Shown here: one piece after another, positions 54,784 to 64,000 of the stretch
How the letters are laid out: each line of letters opens with the position of its first letter
Position numbering within the stretch: position 1 is the first letter of the stretch
Translations under genes and position numbers: made by a program
Source: Capra hircus
Taxonomy: Eukaryota; Chordata; Mammalia; Artiodactyla; Bovidae
Assembly: GCF_001704415.2 (NCBI RefSeq)
Contig: NC_030820.1
Coordinates: 42,638,036 to 42,702,035, forward strand
Length of the DNA stretch: 64,000 nt
Direction: 5' to 3'
Notes under the pieces: generated by a model
What the model was told of the DNA's origin: nothing
The model's input: only the letters and a program-made list of their open reading frames with translations
Database searches by the model: none

Positions 54784-57700
54784 GTAAGAGTAGTGGTTTG
54801 GGGTTGAGATATAAAAAATAGTGGATGTAACATGAGTGAAAGGGATGTGGGGTCTCAAGTCTTGATTCCCCATGTGACACGAGGAGAGTCATTTGGCTCA
54901 TTAACCAGGCTAGAACCATGTCTTATGAAAGAGGAGAGAGCATCCAGCTTCCACTCTGCATCAAGGTCTGAGGTTGTGCTCACCTGCAGATTACTCTGGG
55001 TTCCCCTCTAGTTTCCATCTCTTTCCCAGTTTGGCAGAAGAGGTGAGACTTGGCCATCAAGATCACTGACTGTCAGCTGCTTTGTTTTGAGGGGGATTGC
55101 AATGATAGGGTTTCTCTTTATTTCATTACAGAACACTTTCTTTCTTTCAAAAAGACATGATCCAGAGAAGCACTTGAGGTGGAAGGTCCTGAAGATGAGG
55201 TGACTGAAAAATAATGGGAGAGAATTGCTTTTCTACTGTGGGATACCTGCTCAGTGCCAGGGCAGAAACACTCCAGCTGTTTTCCCCTGTACTTCTCTTT
55301 CTGCTCAGAAACTTCTTCTGATGGAAACTATAGTATCATTCGAGTGGGGAGGAGGATAAAACTGAGGGGATATATCACTGAGGGGATAAACTACAGTCTT
55401 ACAAGCCAGATTTTGCAATGTATTCTTGGGTTTCATTGTGTGTTTTTATTAAAGTATAGTCTGAAGTGCTTGGGCATAAGTGGGGCTAGTGGACAAGTCT
55501 TTAGACTGGAAGGCAGAAAGTTGGCTGTCTGTCTTGTCTTTAGAGCATGTAATTGTCACAAGGGACTGGTTCTTATACTTTGAGTCTCACCTTTTTCATC
55601 TATAAAACAGATAGAAATATCCAGAGACATTTTGGAAACAGAAGACAGGACTTTGTAGTACTCAGGGGGTCAGGGCAAGGAAGGGTCCAGGCTGTCAGTG
55701 AAATTCACTGGTTCATGGCTGAGTACATCCCCAAATGTCTGAGCATTTAAGAAAAACCAGGAGCAGACACAACAGAGGGAAGTTAGACCGAATCTAACTT
55801 CGGTCTAATCTAATCTCTCCTTGAAGTAGGAAAGATTCTCAATCACATAAAAAGAAATGGAGGACCTGTACCAGAGAAGGATTCCAAATGGGTCACAGCC
55901 GCAGCCGCGCCCCACGGGGGGAGCCTAGGCCGTCCTGGTCCACATCCCGGGAAAGAACACAGGCGCCGAGAAAGGTCCCGGTCCTGGGAGCGAGTTCGGA
56001 GAAGAAGCCGCTCTTGCTCGCCACACAGAAGGCGTTCCAGGTCCCCAAGACGACATAGATCCACATCTTCCCTTCTCGACTGAAAGAAAGAAGAGATGAG
56101 AAGAAAGAGACAAAGAGCAAAGAACGTCAGATAACTGAGAAAGACTTACAGGGCAAAACAGAGGAAGAAATAGAAATGATGAAGTTAATGGGATTTGCCT
56201 CCTTTGACTCCACAAAAGGGAAAAAGGTGGATGGCTCTGTAAATGCCTATGCCATAAATGTATCTCAGAAGAGAAAGTATAGGCAGTACATGAATCAATA
56301 AGGTGGATTCAACAGACCTTTGGATTTCATTGCATGAAATGAATGAAGTTTTGAAGAATGATGTTTTTTCCCTCATCTTGATCAGAACAGTGAATTTTTG
56401 TATTTAATATGCATCAAAAACAGGATCATAGTCCTTCCTCCTTGTAAATAAGAAAATTTTATTTATGATGCGTGTAGTTCACTTACCCTGCCTCAAAAAA
56501 AGAGAAGTTAAATATTACATTGTTTTCCTTTAGGAAATATTGTTTGGGGTAGTCATCAACCTCATTTTTTGGTCCTTATTCCTATGGAAACTATATGTTT
56601 TTCTCTTGGATGCTCTTTATGACTTTTTATTGGGAACTCATGTACACCTATGGCAGATTCATGGTGATGTATGGCAAAACCAATACAGTATTGAAAAGTA
56701 AAATAAAGTAAAAAAAACCACATAAAAGTAATTTGGAAGTAAGTTTCTCAAATAAAGCAATAATTTCTAAAAAAAAAAAGAAATGGAACATTTATTTAGC
56801 ATTATAAACAAAATAATCCTGTCGTTTGTAACCACACAGATGAACTGGGAGAACATTAAGCTAAGTTAAATAGCCAGAAATAGAAAGAGAAATACTACAT
56901 GATATCTTTATAGGTGGATTCTCTAAAAGTGGAACTTGTATAAGCAGATAATAGAGAAATAGTGACCAGAAGCTGGTGTCAAGGCTGGGAAAAACGGAAA
57001 GATGTTGGTCAATGGTATAGATCTTCAGTTATAGGATGAATAAGCCTGAACAACTGATGTATAGCACAGTGACTATAGTTAAAGATAATGTGCTATAACT
57101 TTAGATTTTGTTAGATTAGATTTTGTTAGATTAGATTTTAAAAGTCTTACAAACAACCTTAATAGTTAGCTATGGGAGGTGATGAATCTGTTACCTAGCT
57201 TGATTGTGATGATTATTAACTATGGATTCTTATATGAGAACATCACTTTGTACACCTTGAATAGATACAGTTTTATTTGGTGTATTCTGTGTAGTTTCAC
57301 TGGCATACAGAGGTCTCAAATGCTTTCACTTGGTTTCCTGCTGCTTTTACCAGGCACCTTATATCTTTGTATATAAGTATACATCTCACAGCATAAATGC
57401 TACCCATGACTACAACTTAATCTGAGTCTTTTGGCTTCTAACAACAAACCACTGAACCTGGAGGTGTTCTTGGGTCCTCTGAGGTCAGCAATCAACCACT
57501 GGTTGCCTGGGATTGAAGGGTTCCTGGGTGTCCATGGAATAACTCACCAGGAATGTTCAGGGAAACTATCATGGGTTCCTCACCACACATGTAGAGCTAA
57601 CCAAAGTCACAGAGAGAAGTCAATCCTTGGGAAGATCAAAGCTTGTGCCTTTGCAATCTCTTAATCATGTGGATATTCAACATTTTTGTTTACGTAGACT

Positions 57701-60700
57701 GCTAAGAGTGAAGCTCAGGAAGTCACCCAATTTGCTATAGAGGTTGGGTTCCGCCATATTGACTGTGCTCATGTGTACCAAAATGAGGAGCAAGTTGGCC
57801 AGGCCATTCGAAGCAAGATTGCAGATGGCACTGTGAAGAGAGAAGACATATTTTACACTTCAAAGGTGCTGTGCATGTTGTGTGTGAACATGTATGCAAG
57901 TGATTGTGCCAAGGTGGCAATTATATAATAGGATCAATTTTGGGGGGATCTATGCTTATTGGTAAATTCCTAAAGTATTAGAATTCCCTGGTGGTTCAGT
58001 GGTTAAGACTTGGTGCTTTAATGCCATGAGCCCAGATTTGATCCTTGGTCAGGGAAGTAATATCCCACAAGCCTCACAGTAAGGCAAAAAAAAAAAAAAA
58101 AAAAAACCAAACCAAACCAAACCAAAACAACAACAACAACAAAAAAAACCCTGAAGTATTATTAATAAAACTTCCATTCTTTAATCTCTACAGCTTTGGT
58201 TAACTTCCCTTCGACAAGAGTTGGTCCGACCAGCCTTGGAAAAGTCACTGAAAACTCTTCAACTGGGCTATGTTGATCTCTATATTATTCATTTTCCACT
58301 GGCTGTGAAGGTTGGAAATATGTGTGATCACATCAATTTTGTTTCTTGTGTTAGAATATGCGTCAACTTGCATGGATGGTTGAATTAAGATTTGTCTTAG
58401 TAGGTTGAAGGGACAATTATACTAGAGTAGAATCTCCCAAACAATAATTTGTGATCATCTTTTTACTGAGCTTCTTTGAATCCCTTACATGCCTCCCAGA
58501 GAAAGGAGTTAATAATCTGAGTCTCTGCCAGAAAAACTCGAGGAAGTAGAAGCAGGCCAGTTTTGCACACAGTCCTGAATATGACTCCTGGGTCCCTGGG
58601 GATTTCATGAACCAAGAGTTTGGTGTAGCCGTGATGAGCATGACACTGCCCTACATTGAACATGATGAGTTTCTCTTGTCTTTCACCCTTTCAAGTTGAG
58701 CATATTTGCTGGTGCTCCCTCTGGGTGTGTCTAAACTTTGTTCCTTTATAAGGACTTGGGAGAGATTGCCTCCTCTCTTGCCTGACTTCATGATGAGGTT
58801 TGTAGACTGCACTTAGCTGTTAAGAATGGTTTACTGAGAACTCTTGACTTCAAGTTACAAAAAGCAGCTCACCATCTGATGCACAATAGCTTAGTGGACT
58901 ATGTAGATGACAAGTCATAGCCACAGACAGACTGGGGATTTGCAGTACTCTTCAGAAATGTCTCCTAATTTCTACTAATTTTTATGCTTTATCTGGATGT
59001 TACTCATGGTTTGCTTGTTTTTTACTGAAAATTTTCCACTGATGGAAAATATGACCTTGGGGAAGCTCAAGGTTCATGGCCATGAACATTTGAGACCCTT
59101 GATCTTCCACAATGGTCTCAAAGACCATTGATCTTTGAGACCCTGATCTTCCACAATCCATACCAACTTAAGGAGAGTCTTCCTGGTTCATGTGCCTGCC
59201 CTAGGGCATCTGATGCTCAGAGGGAAAAGGAAATCTGATTATCTAGCCCAGGTCAAGGTTGCAATTTTTATTCTGGAAATAAAGCCATGTAACTTACTGC
59301 CATTCTCAGATCAGAGATATTTCAAAAGAGGGCAGTACAAGAACAGACAAAATTCACAGAAGTCACTTGAAGTCCTTTTTAGAACCTAGAAAAATTGTAC
59401 TTATTACAACATGTTTTGAGTGTGGAAAAGTAGAATAAGCCTCCCTTCTAAAGACCTTGCTTACATCTCCATATGCAATCACTTGCAAATATTAGTATCT
59501 AGAAAGTTGTAAACCTACCTCATGTAGGTTTAATCCCGGGTGCCTGGAAGCCTTGCTAAATGTGGAGAAATTGTTTTGTGACATGTCTAAAATGACTGCT
59601 TCTATTCCAGCCAGGGGAGGAATTATACCCAAAAGATGAAAATGGAAAACTGATAGCTGACTCAGTGGATCTCTGTCACACATGGGAGGTGAGTTCCAAG
59701 AGTAGAGAGTTAAAGGAAGAGCCGGGAGAGGGGAAACCTCCATCAGTTCTTCTGCCTGTGAGATGGGCTGTGGGCCATCAGACTCAGCAGGTCATAAACT
59801 CTAAGGGATGTGATGCTGGGGTTGTGGGGAGGAAACCATTGCTGAAATGGTCACAGAGAGGAACAGAGGAGGAGAATCTGGGACAGTGAGACAGATATCT
59901 ATTTCCTTCCATGTGACAGGTGCTCTCCAGGGTTTTCCAAGGAGGAGATGGCAATTCTCCTTTTTGTGTCATGTCATTCTTCCCCTCTTTCCTTCTTGAT
60001 AATCAATGCTAATTCTTTCTGGATGACACTTTTTACAGGTATTTTTTCAGCTTTTATTCTTGTTCTATTGCCCATTCCAAGTGATTTTTCAGCACCCATC
60101 TGTTCACAGGCCCTGGAGAAGTGTAAGGATGCAGGGCTGACCAAGTCCATCGGGGTGTCCAACTTCAACCACAAGCAGCTGGAGAGGATCCTGAACAAGC
60201 CGGGGCTCAAGTACAAGCCCGTCTGCAACCAGGTGAGCAGCTCGGCTCCTCTCCCTCCTGCTCTTCACAACCTCCTTCTTGACCTGGAGCCTGATGTCTG
60301 TCCTCTCCTCCTGTTCATCCAGCCTTTGTGGGTCAAAGGATTGTAGAGAGCAGAGCCTCTGTCTGGACTTTGTGGATGAAATCCATAACGATATCTCTGA
60401 TAATGTCTGGGTCGATAGGTGTGGAGGGCTTCCTGGTAAATTGTGGGTAGAATCCAGAGCTAGAGGAAGGAGGCCTTTCCCTGAGATGGAGGGATGACCA
60501 GACAGAGGGTGAAAGTGGCTTGGAGCGAACTGCAAGCAAGAAGGAAGACCATGAAAACTGGAATGGATTCATGCTGAGGTTTGACAGAAACCAGCAAAAT
60601 TCTGTAAAGCAATCATTCTTCAGTAAAAAATAAATTAATAAAAAAACCAATACAATATTGTAAAGTATAAAAATTAAAAAATAAAGAATAAAGTCCCCCC

Positions 60701-62318
60701 CAAAAAAAACTGGAATGGGAAGTAATAAAGAGACAAATTAGCTGAGCTGGGTGTTAAGCATTCGTGTGCGGTTCTGTTGGCTGAATCCAAAATCTTGGTG
60801 TCTCAGCATTTATGAGTCTCAACAGGGAGCACAGAACAGAAAAATGTGCTGGAGATGATGGAAATCATCCAGGTTACAGGATTAATTTAAAAGCTCATGA
60901 TGATGCTAACATTACATGAAATATTTACTCAGAAACATTTCCTCAAATGTAGAGCCCACGTTTTGAATATTCAGTCTTAGACTGGTTTTCCCATCCATGT
61001 CTATCATAAATTAACTGTACACATACACTTTTGTCTATTTCTCTCTTGGTGTTGATATTTCCAGCTTACATCTTTTTCTGCCACATTAATACCTTTCCAT
61101 ATGATCTGACACTCTTCTCTGCTGACATTCTACAGGTGGAATGTCACCCTTATCTCAACCAGAAGAAATTGCTGGATTTCTGCAAGTCACATGATATCGT
61201 TCTTGTTGCCTATGCTGCTCTGGGATCGCAACGACTAAAAGAATGGTATTGAACCCTCATGAAGACAGCAAGGAGTTTATGTAAAATTCAATTTTTGATA
61301 AAATAGTGTAAATCATATATTACTCAGATAACTCATAGGCACAGGGGATAAGCAGGGAGGGATAGAATGAATCCTTCTCTTTTATCTTCCCATCACCCAG
61401 CCAATTTTTCTACATTGTATTAAATTGTTGACCCATAAATAACAATGTCTGCATTAAAATCTATATGAATCCCTTAGTTGAAACCAGAGACACAAGCTCA
61501 TATCATGATTTACTTATTTATTCAACAAAGAACATATTTCTAAAAATACATGTCTAAACCTCACATATCTTTTATCTAAAATTGGGATAATAATATGTAA
61601 CTTCCAGGTCTACATGATAACAAATTCCAATATGAACCATTTTTGTAAACATCTATAGAAAATTGCATAATATAAATAATGATGAAATAAATAGTTCTAT
61701 ATTTTGGACTATTCAACTTGTATCAATACCTGTGAAATGTGACAATTAAAAAAAGTTTCCCAGTCTGTTTCCATCACTATTTCTTTTCATGCCATTGTAC
61801 AAGCTTTAGAGCTATGAATGGAGAGATACAACAAATGAGAATTAAAAAAGGAAAAAAAAATCCACGAGTTTGGCAGTTCTGGTCTCACTCAAACATACAT
61901 CCAAATGACTGGGAGAACTTTGTAAACACAGATTAGGAGGTGCCACCGTTAAGGTTCTGATTCAATGTGTCTGCATTTAAGCTGGGAATTTGTATTTCTA
62001 ACAAGATCCCCAGTAATGCTGATGCTCTTAGTACATGGATCACAGTTTGAGAAGCACTGGTATAGAGTGGACATACTTGGTCTGTTTGGTGAAACTACTC
62101 ACAAACTGAGTACTTAGTCTCAGCTCCTCAGCATTTCTAAATTTCCTTCCAGGGTGAACCTGGACCTGCCCGTTCTCTTGGAGGACCCGGTTCTTTGTGC
62201 CATTGCCAAAAAGCACAAGCAAACCCCAGCTCTGGTTGCCCTTCGCTACCAGATACAACGTGGTGTTGTGGTTCTGGCCAAAAGTTACAACAAGAAGCGG
62301 ATCAAAGAGAACATACAG
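54703..62318 (+). CDS. AKR1C: AKR1C copy D, exons 1-7 (3' end beyond window)
   Basis: Aldo-keto reductase 1C gene cut by the right edge. Exons are 54703-54783, 57698-57865, 58194-58310, 59611-59688, 60110-60232, 61136-61245 and 62153-62318, with GT-AG junctions and no stop. Exons 8 and 9 are not in the window; in B and C intron 7 is 1.86 and 2.25 kb, and here it also holds a 0.9-kb BovB. The tetrad Asp50, Tyr55, Lys84 and His117 (common numbering) is intact. Unlike B and C the cofactor loop is canonical: Lys270, Ser271, Tyr272, Asn273 and Arg276. Pocket residues Val54 and Phe118 also differ. Exon 1 is one codon short (MDPKRQVKL), so the protein should be 322 residues. In the parts visible it is the copy closest to what I recall of the bovine prostaglandin F synthase sequence, for example AIAKKHKQTPALVALRYQ, but identity with it is not shown. 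Confidence 0.92.
55783..55808. repeat. Short perfect inverted repeat, intron 1 of copy D
   Basis: TTAGACCGAA and TTCGGTCTAA form a 10-base stem with a 6-base loop. Not present in B or C. Confidence 0.7.
55862..56774 (+). pseudogene. SNRNP27: Processed SNRNP27 pseudogene in intron 1 of copy D
   Basis: An intronless copy of the mRNA for the 27-kDa U4/U6.U5 tri-snRNP protein. It starts at ATG 55888 with MGHSRSR and an RS-rich part. The family-typical C-terminal domain follows (EEEIEMMKLMGFASFDSTKG, NAYAINVSQKRKYRQYMN). It is broken: small deletions shift the frame in the RS part (near 55955 and 56075), several codons are lost, and a stop replaces the Lys after YMNQ near 56299. A 3' UTR and an A run end at 56779. 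A 13-base duplication, aaaaagaaatgga, at 55849-55861 and 56775-56787 shows L1-mediated insertion into the old L1 fragment. B and C have the empty site. No activity is expected. Confidence 0.9.
56641..56722 (+). mobile_element. Tiny L1 3' end inside the SNRNP27 pseudogene
   Basis: About 80 bases of L1 3' UTR (cctatggcagattcatggtg...taaaataaagt) with an A run, in what should be SNRNP27 3' UTR. Either a later insertion or inherited from the parent mRNA. Confidence 0.6.
56788..57260 (+). mobile_element. Old L1 fragment in intron 1 of copy D
   Basis: Continues the L1M-type 3' end after the pseudogene. A small ttgttagattagatt repeat is at 57108-57138. Near 57228 it keeps the uninterrupted target of the BovB found in B and C. 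Confidence 0.6.
57698..57865 (+). CDS. AKR1C: AKR1C copy D exon 2
   Basis: Starts TAKSEAQEVTQF, clearly different from the VAKRDALEFTPF of B and C. Asp50 (HIDCAHVY), Val54, Tyr55 and Lys84 are present, and Tyr81 (YTSK) replaces Cys. Acceptor ACGTAG, donor GTGCTG. Confidence 0.94.
57979..58150 (+). repeat. CHR-type SINE with expanded A-rich tail, intron 2 of D
   Basis: The shared intron 2 SINE. Its tail has grown to A(20)+, (aaacc)n and (aac)n at about 58086-58148, ending only about 45 bases before exon 3. Confidence 0.7.
58194..58310 (+). CDS. AKR1C: AKR1C copy D exon 3
   Basis: Reads LWLTSLRQE at the start and YIIHFPLAVK at the end, so His117 is kept and residue 118 is Phe. Gln92 and Gly109 (QLGYVD) replace Pro and Asp. 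Acceptor CTACAG follows a long A-rich SINE tail, donor GTTGGA. Confidence 0.94.
58311..59610 (+). other. Intron 3 of copy D
   Basis: Aligns with B and C. Contains a local duplication with an inverted repeat at 59090-59157 and nothing else recognised. Confidence 0.55.
59611..59688 (+). CDS. AKR1C: AKR1C copy D exon 4
   Basis: 26 codons, PGEELYPKDENGKLIA to CHTWE. The His in CHTWE matches what I recall for bovine prostaglandin F synthase, while B and C have Arg. Confidence 0.93.
60110..60232 (+). CDS. AKR1C: AKR1C copy D exon 5
   Basis: 41 codons with the KSIGVSNFN signature and the final Gln190. Arg175 (LERIL) replaces the Lys of B and C. Donor GTGAGC. Confidence 0.95.
60567..60705 (+). mobile_element. 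Short L1 3' end in intron 5 of copy D
   Basis: About 140 bases of A-rich L1 3' end with a 13-base duplication, aaaactggaatgg, at 60554-60566 and 60706-60718. B and C are empty here. Confidence 0.8.
61136..61245 (+). CDS. AKR1C: AKR1C copy D exon 6
   Basis: Reads VECHPYLNQKKLLDF, Tyr216-Ala217 and SQRLKE before the split Trp227 codon. Confidence 0.95.
61867..62064 (+). repeat. MER5A-like remnant, intron 6 of D
   Basis: The D copy, ending tttgagaagcactggt. Confidence 0.55.
62153..62318 (+). CDS. AKR1C: AKR1C copy D exon 7
   Basis: Reads VNLDLPVLLEDPVLCAIAKK and the canonical cofactor loop LAKSYNKKRIKEN. Codon 276 is CGG (Arg) at 62298-62300. Confidence 0.95.
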
Positions 62319-62932
62319 GTGATGAGTTGGGCTGTGGGCAGAGGGGTCCTAAGGAACATCCTTCACGAGGATCATTCTTTGTCTGTCTCTCAAGACTTTC
62401 CTTGAATCAAGACAAGTTACCAGTTCTTCCCCATGCATGAATGTGTTGTGTGTGTTCCTGGTGATTTTTGCCTCCGGATGTGGCAACAGGAGACACGGCA
62501 TGGCTGGAGAGGGTTCAGGTTGGACAGAAAACAGATATTTTGGTTTCGGAGTTATGTCAGCCATTTATTCTGTCATCTTGTGCAAATGACATCTTATTTT
62601 CTTTGTTCTCAGTTGATGAAATTGCAATATGTGATTTTTTAAAGACATTTGAACTGCTCTAACAAAATATCACAGATTGGGTGGCTGAGGAAAATTGAAA
62701 TTTATTTCTCACAGTTTTGAAGCTGGAGATCTGAGTCAGGGTTCCTGTGTGGTCAGGTGAGGGCCCTCATCCAGGTCACAGGTTTCTCTTTGCATCTTAA
62801 TATCATGGAGGGGGCAACAGAGCTCTCCCAAGTATCTTATATGAATATGCTATTTTAAAATCTCATTTGTGAGAGCTCCACTATCATGACCTTTCAATGA
62901 CTCCATTTCTAACAACATCAAAATGTAAATTT

Positions 62933-63853
62933 CAGTTGAGTTCAGTTCAATCGCTTAGTCGTGTCTGACTCTTTGTGACCCATGGACCACAGCATGCCAT
63001 ACCTCCCTGTCCATCACCAACTCCCAGAGTTTACCCAAATTGATGTCCATTGAGTCGGTGATACCATCCAACTATCTCATCCTCTGTCGTCCCCTTCTCT
63101 TCCTGCCCTCAATCTTTCCCAGCATCAGGGTCTTTTCAAATGAGTCAGCTCTTTGCATCAGGTGGCCAAAGGATTGCAGTTTCAGCTTCAACATCAGTCC
63201 TTCCAATGAACACCCAAGAGTGATCTCCTTTAGGATGGACTGGTTGGATCTCCTTGCAGTCCAAGGGAGTCTCAAGAGTTTTCCAGTACCACAGTTCAAA
63301 AGCATCAATTTTTGGCGCTCAGTTTTCTTTATAGTCCAACTCTCACATCCATACATGACCACTAGAAAAACCATAGCCTTAATGAGACAGACCTTTGTTG
63401 ACAAAGTAATGTCTCTGCTTTTTAATATGCTGTCTAGGTTGGTTATAACTTTCCTTCCAAGGAGTAAGTGTCTTTTAATTTCATGGCTGCAGTCACCGTC
63501 TGCAGTGATTTTGGGGCCCAAGAAATAAAGTCAGCCACTGTTTCCACTGTTTCCCCATCTATTTGCCATGGAGTGATGAGACTAGATGCCATAATCTTAG
63601 TTTTCTGAATGTTGAGCTTTAAGTCAACTTTTTGACTCTCCTCTTTCATAAAGAGGCTCTTTAATTCTTTTTCACTTTCTGCCATAAGGGTGGTGTCATC
63701 TGCATATCTGAGGTTATTGATATTTCTCCCGGCAATCTTGATTCCAGCTTGTGCTTCTTCCAGCCCAGCATTTCTAATGATGTACTCTGTATATAAATTA
63801 AATAAGCAAGGTGACAATATACAGCCTTGACATACTCCTTTTCCTATTTGGAA
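62933..63853 (-). mobile_element. BovB 3' half, antisense, intron 7 of copy D
   Basis: 0.92 kb. Minus-strand coding 63904-63443 and 63521-63072 carries YADD and the reverse-transcriptase C-terminus. It splits the ancient intron 7 repeat: B and C run straight from ...gtgaattt to gggggcac. It is not the same insertion as the antisense BovB in intron 7 of copy A, whose right boundary is much nearer exon 8. Confidence 0.85.
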
Positions 63854-64000
63854 GTTTGGGGGCACAAAAATTATAGCAGCAACCTTTAACCCCCAAACCA
63901 TCATGGTTTTATTTTGCTTTTCCTTTAATATTATAGGGTTTCATCTTCACACATTTGATCTTCTTGAATTTCTCTTTGTGAAGCTCCTCTTCAAGACTTT
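63854..64000 (+). other. Start of remaining intron 7 of copy D
   Basis: Aligns with 23456 onward in B and 44497 onward in C. Exon 8 is not reached. Confidence 0.6.

Noticed and set aside
60104..60535. Minus-strand open frame of 143 codons
   Set aside because: It is the antisense shadow of AKR1C exon 5. The same shadow appears opposite exon 5 of B and C.
62319..64000. Search for exon 8 of copy D
   Set aside because: No VFDFEL-type exon with flanking splice sites occurs before the window ends, so exon 8 must lie further right.

Overview
This is mammalian, specifically ruminant (bovid) genomic DNA. The protein-coding signal is carried by short exons with GT-AG introns, and the interspersed repeats are the ruminant set: BovB (RTE) LINEs, Bov-tA2-type SINEs and ruminant L1. 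The window cuts through a head-to-tail tandem array of AKR1C aldo-keto reductase genes, all on the + strand. This is the family that includes prostaglandin F synthase, dihydrodiol dehydrogenase and 20alpha-/3alpha-hydroxysteroid dehydrogenases. I recall the bovine AKR1C cluster as lying on chromosome 13, but nothing in the window tests that.

Four gene copies are visible. Copy A (1-6079) enters from the left and shows only exon 8 (3764-3846) and exon 9 (5889-5931). Copy B (15395-27074) and copy C (36727-48939) are complete: nine exons each, 323 codons, every junction GT-AG and no stop inside. Copy D (54703-62318) shows exons 1-7 and runs off the right edge before exon 8. The repeat unit is about 21.2 kb between A and B and between B and C. 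It shrinks to about 18.0 kb between C and D because the C-D spacer is shorter.

The catalytic tetrad Asp50/Tyr55/Lys84/His117 is present in B, C and D. The NADP(H) 2'-phosphate site is not equally kept. D has the usual K-S-Y-N...R276, whereas B and C both have K-G-N-N...W276. The C-terminal substrate loop (residues 306-311) differs in A, B and C. B and C also share a BovB insertion in intron 1 for which D has the empty site, so B and C are sisters there. In exons 3 and 5 and the start of intron 5, B is instead closer to D, which suggests gene conversion.

Spacers and introns are mostly transposon-derived. The three spacers carry the same old units: a BovB with inverted 5' part, a CHR-type SINE, a GC-rich exon-like block with a TG-rich minisatellite, and about 1.4 kb of conserved 5' flank. 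Copy-specific insertions sit on top: nested L1 and BovB in intron 7 of A, an L1 5'-UTR fragment in the A-B spacer, an LTR-like block in the B-C spacer, a processed SNRNP27 pseudogene in intron 1 of D, and many Bov-tA2 SINEs with target-site duplications. Upstream of each ATG there is a TATA-like motif (altered in B) and a far-upstream HNF1-like palindrome (decayed in D). No tRNA, rRNA, CRISPR or prokaryotic feature was seen.
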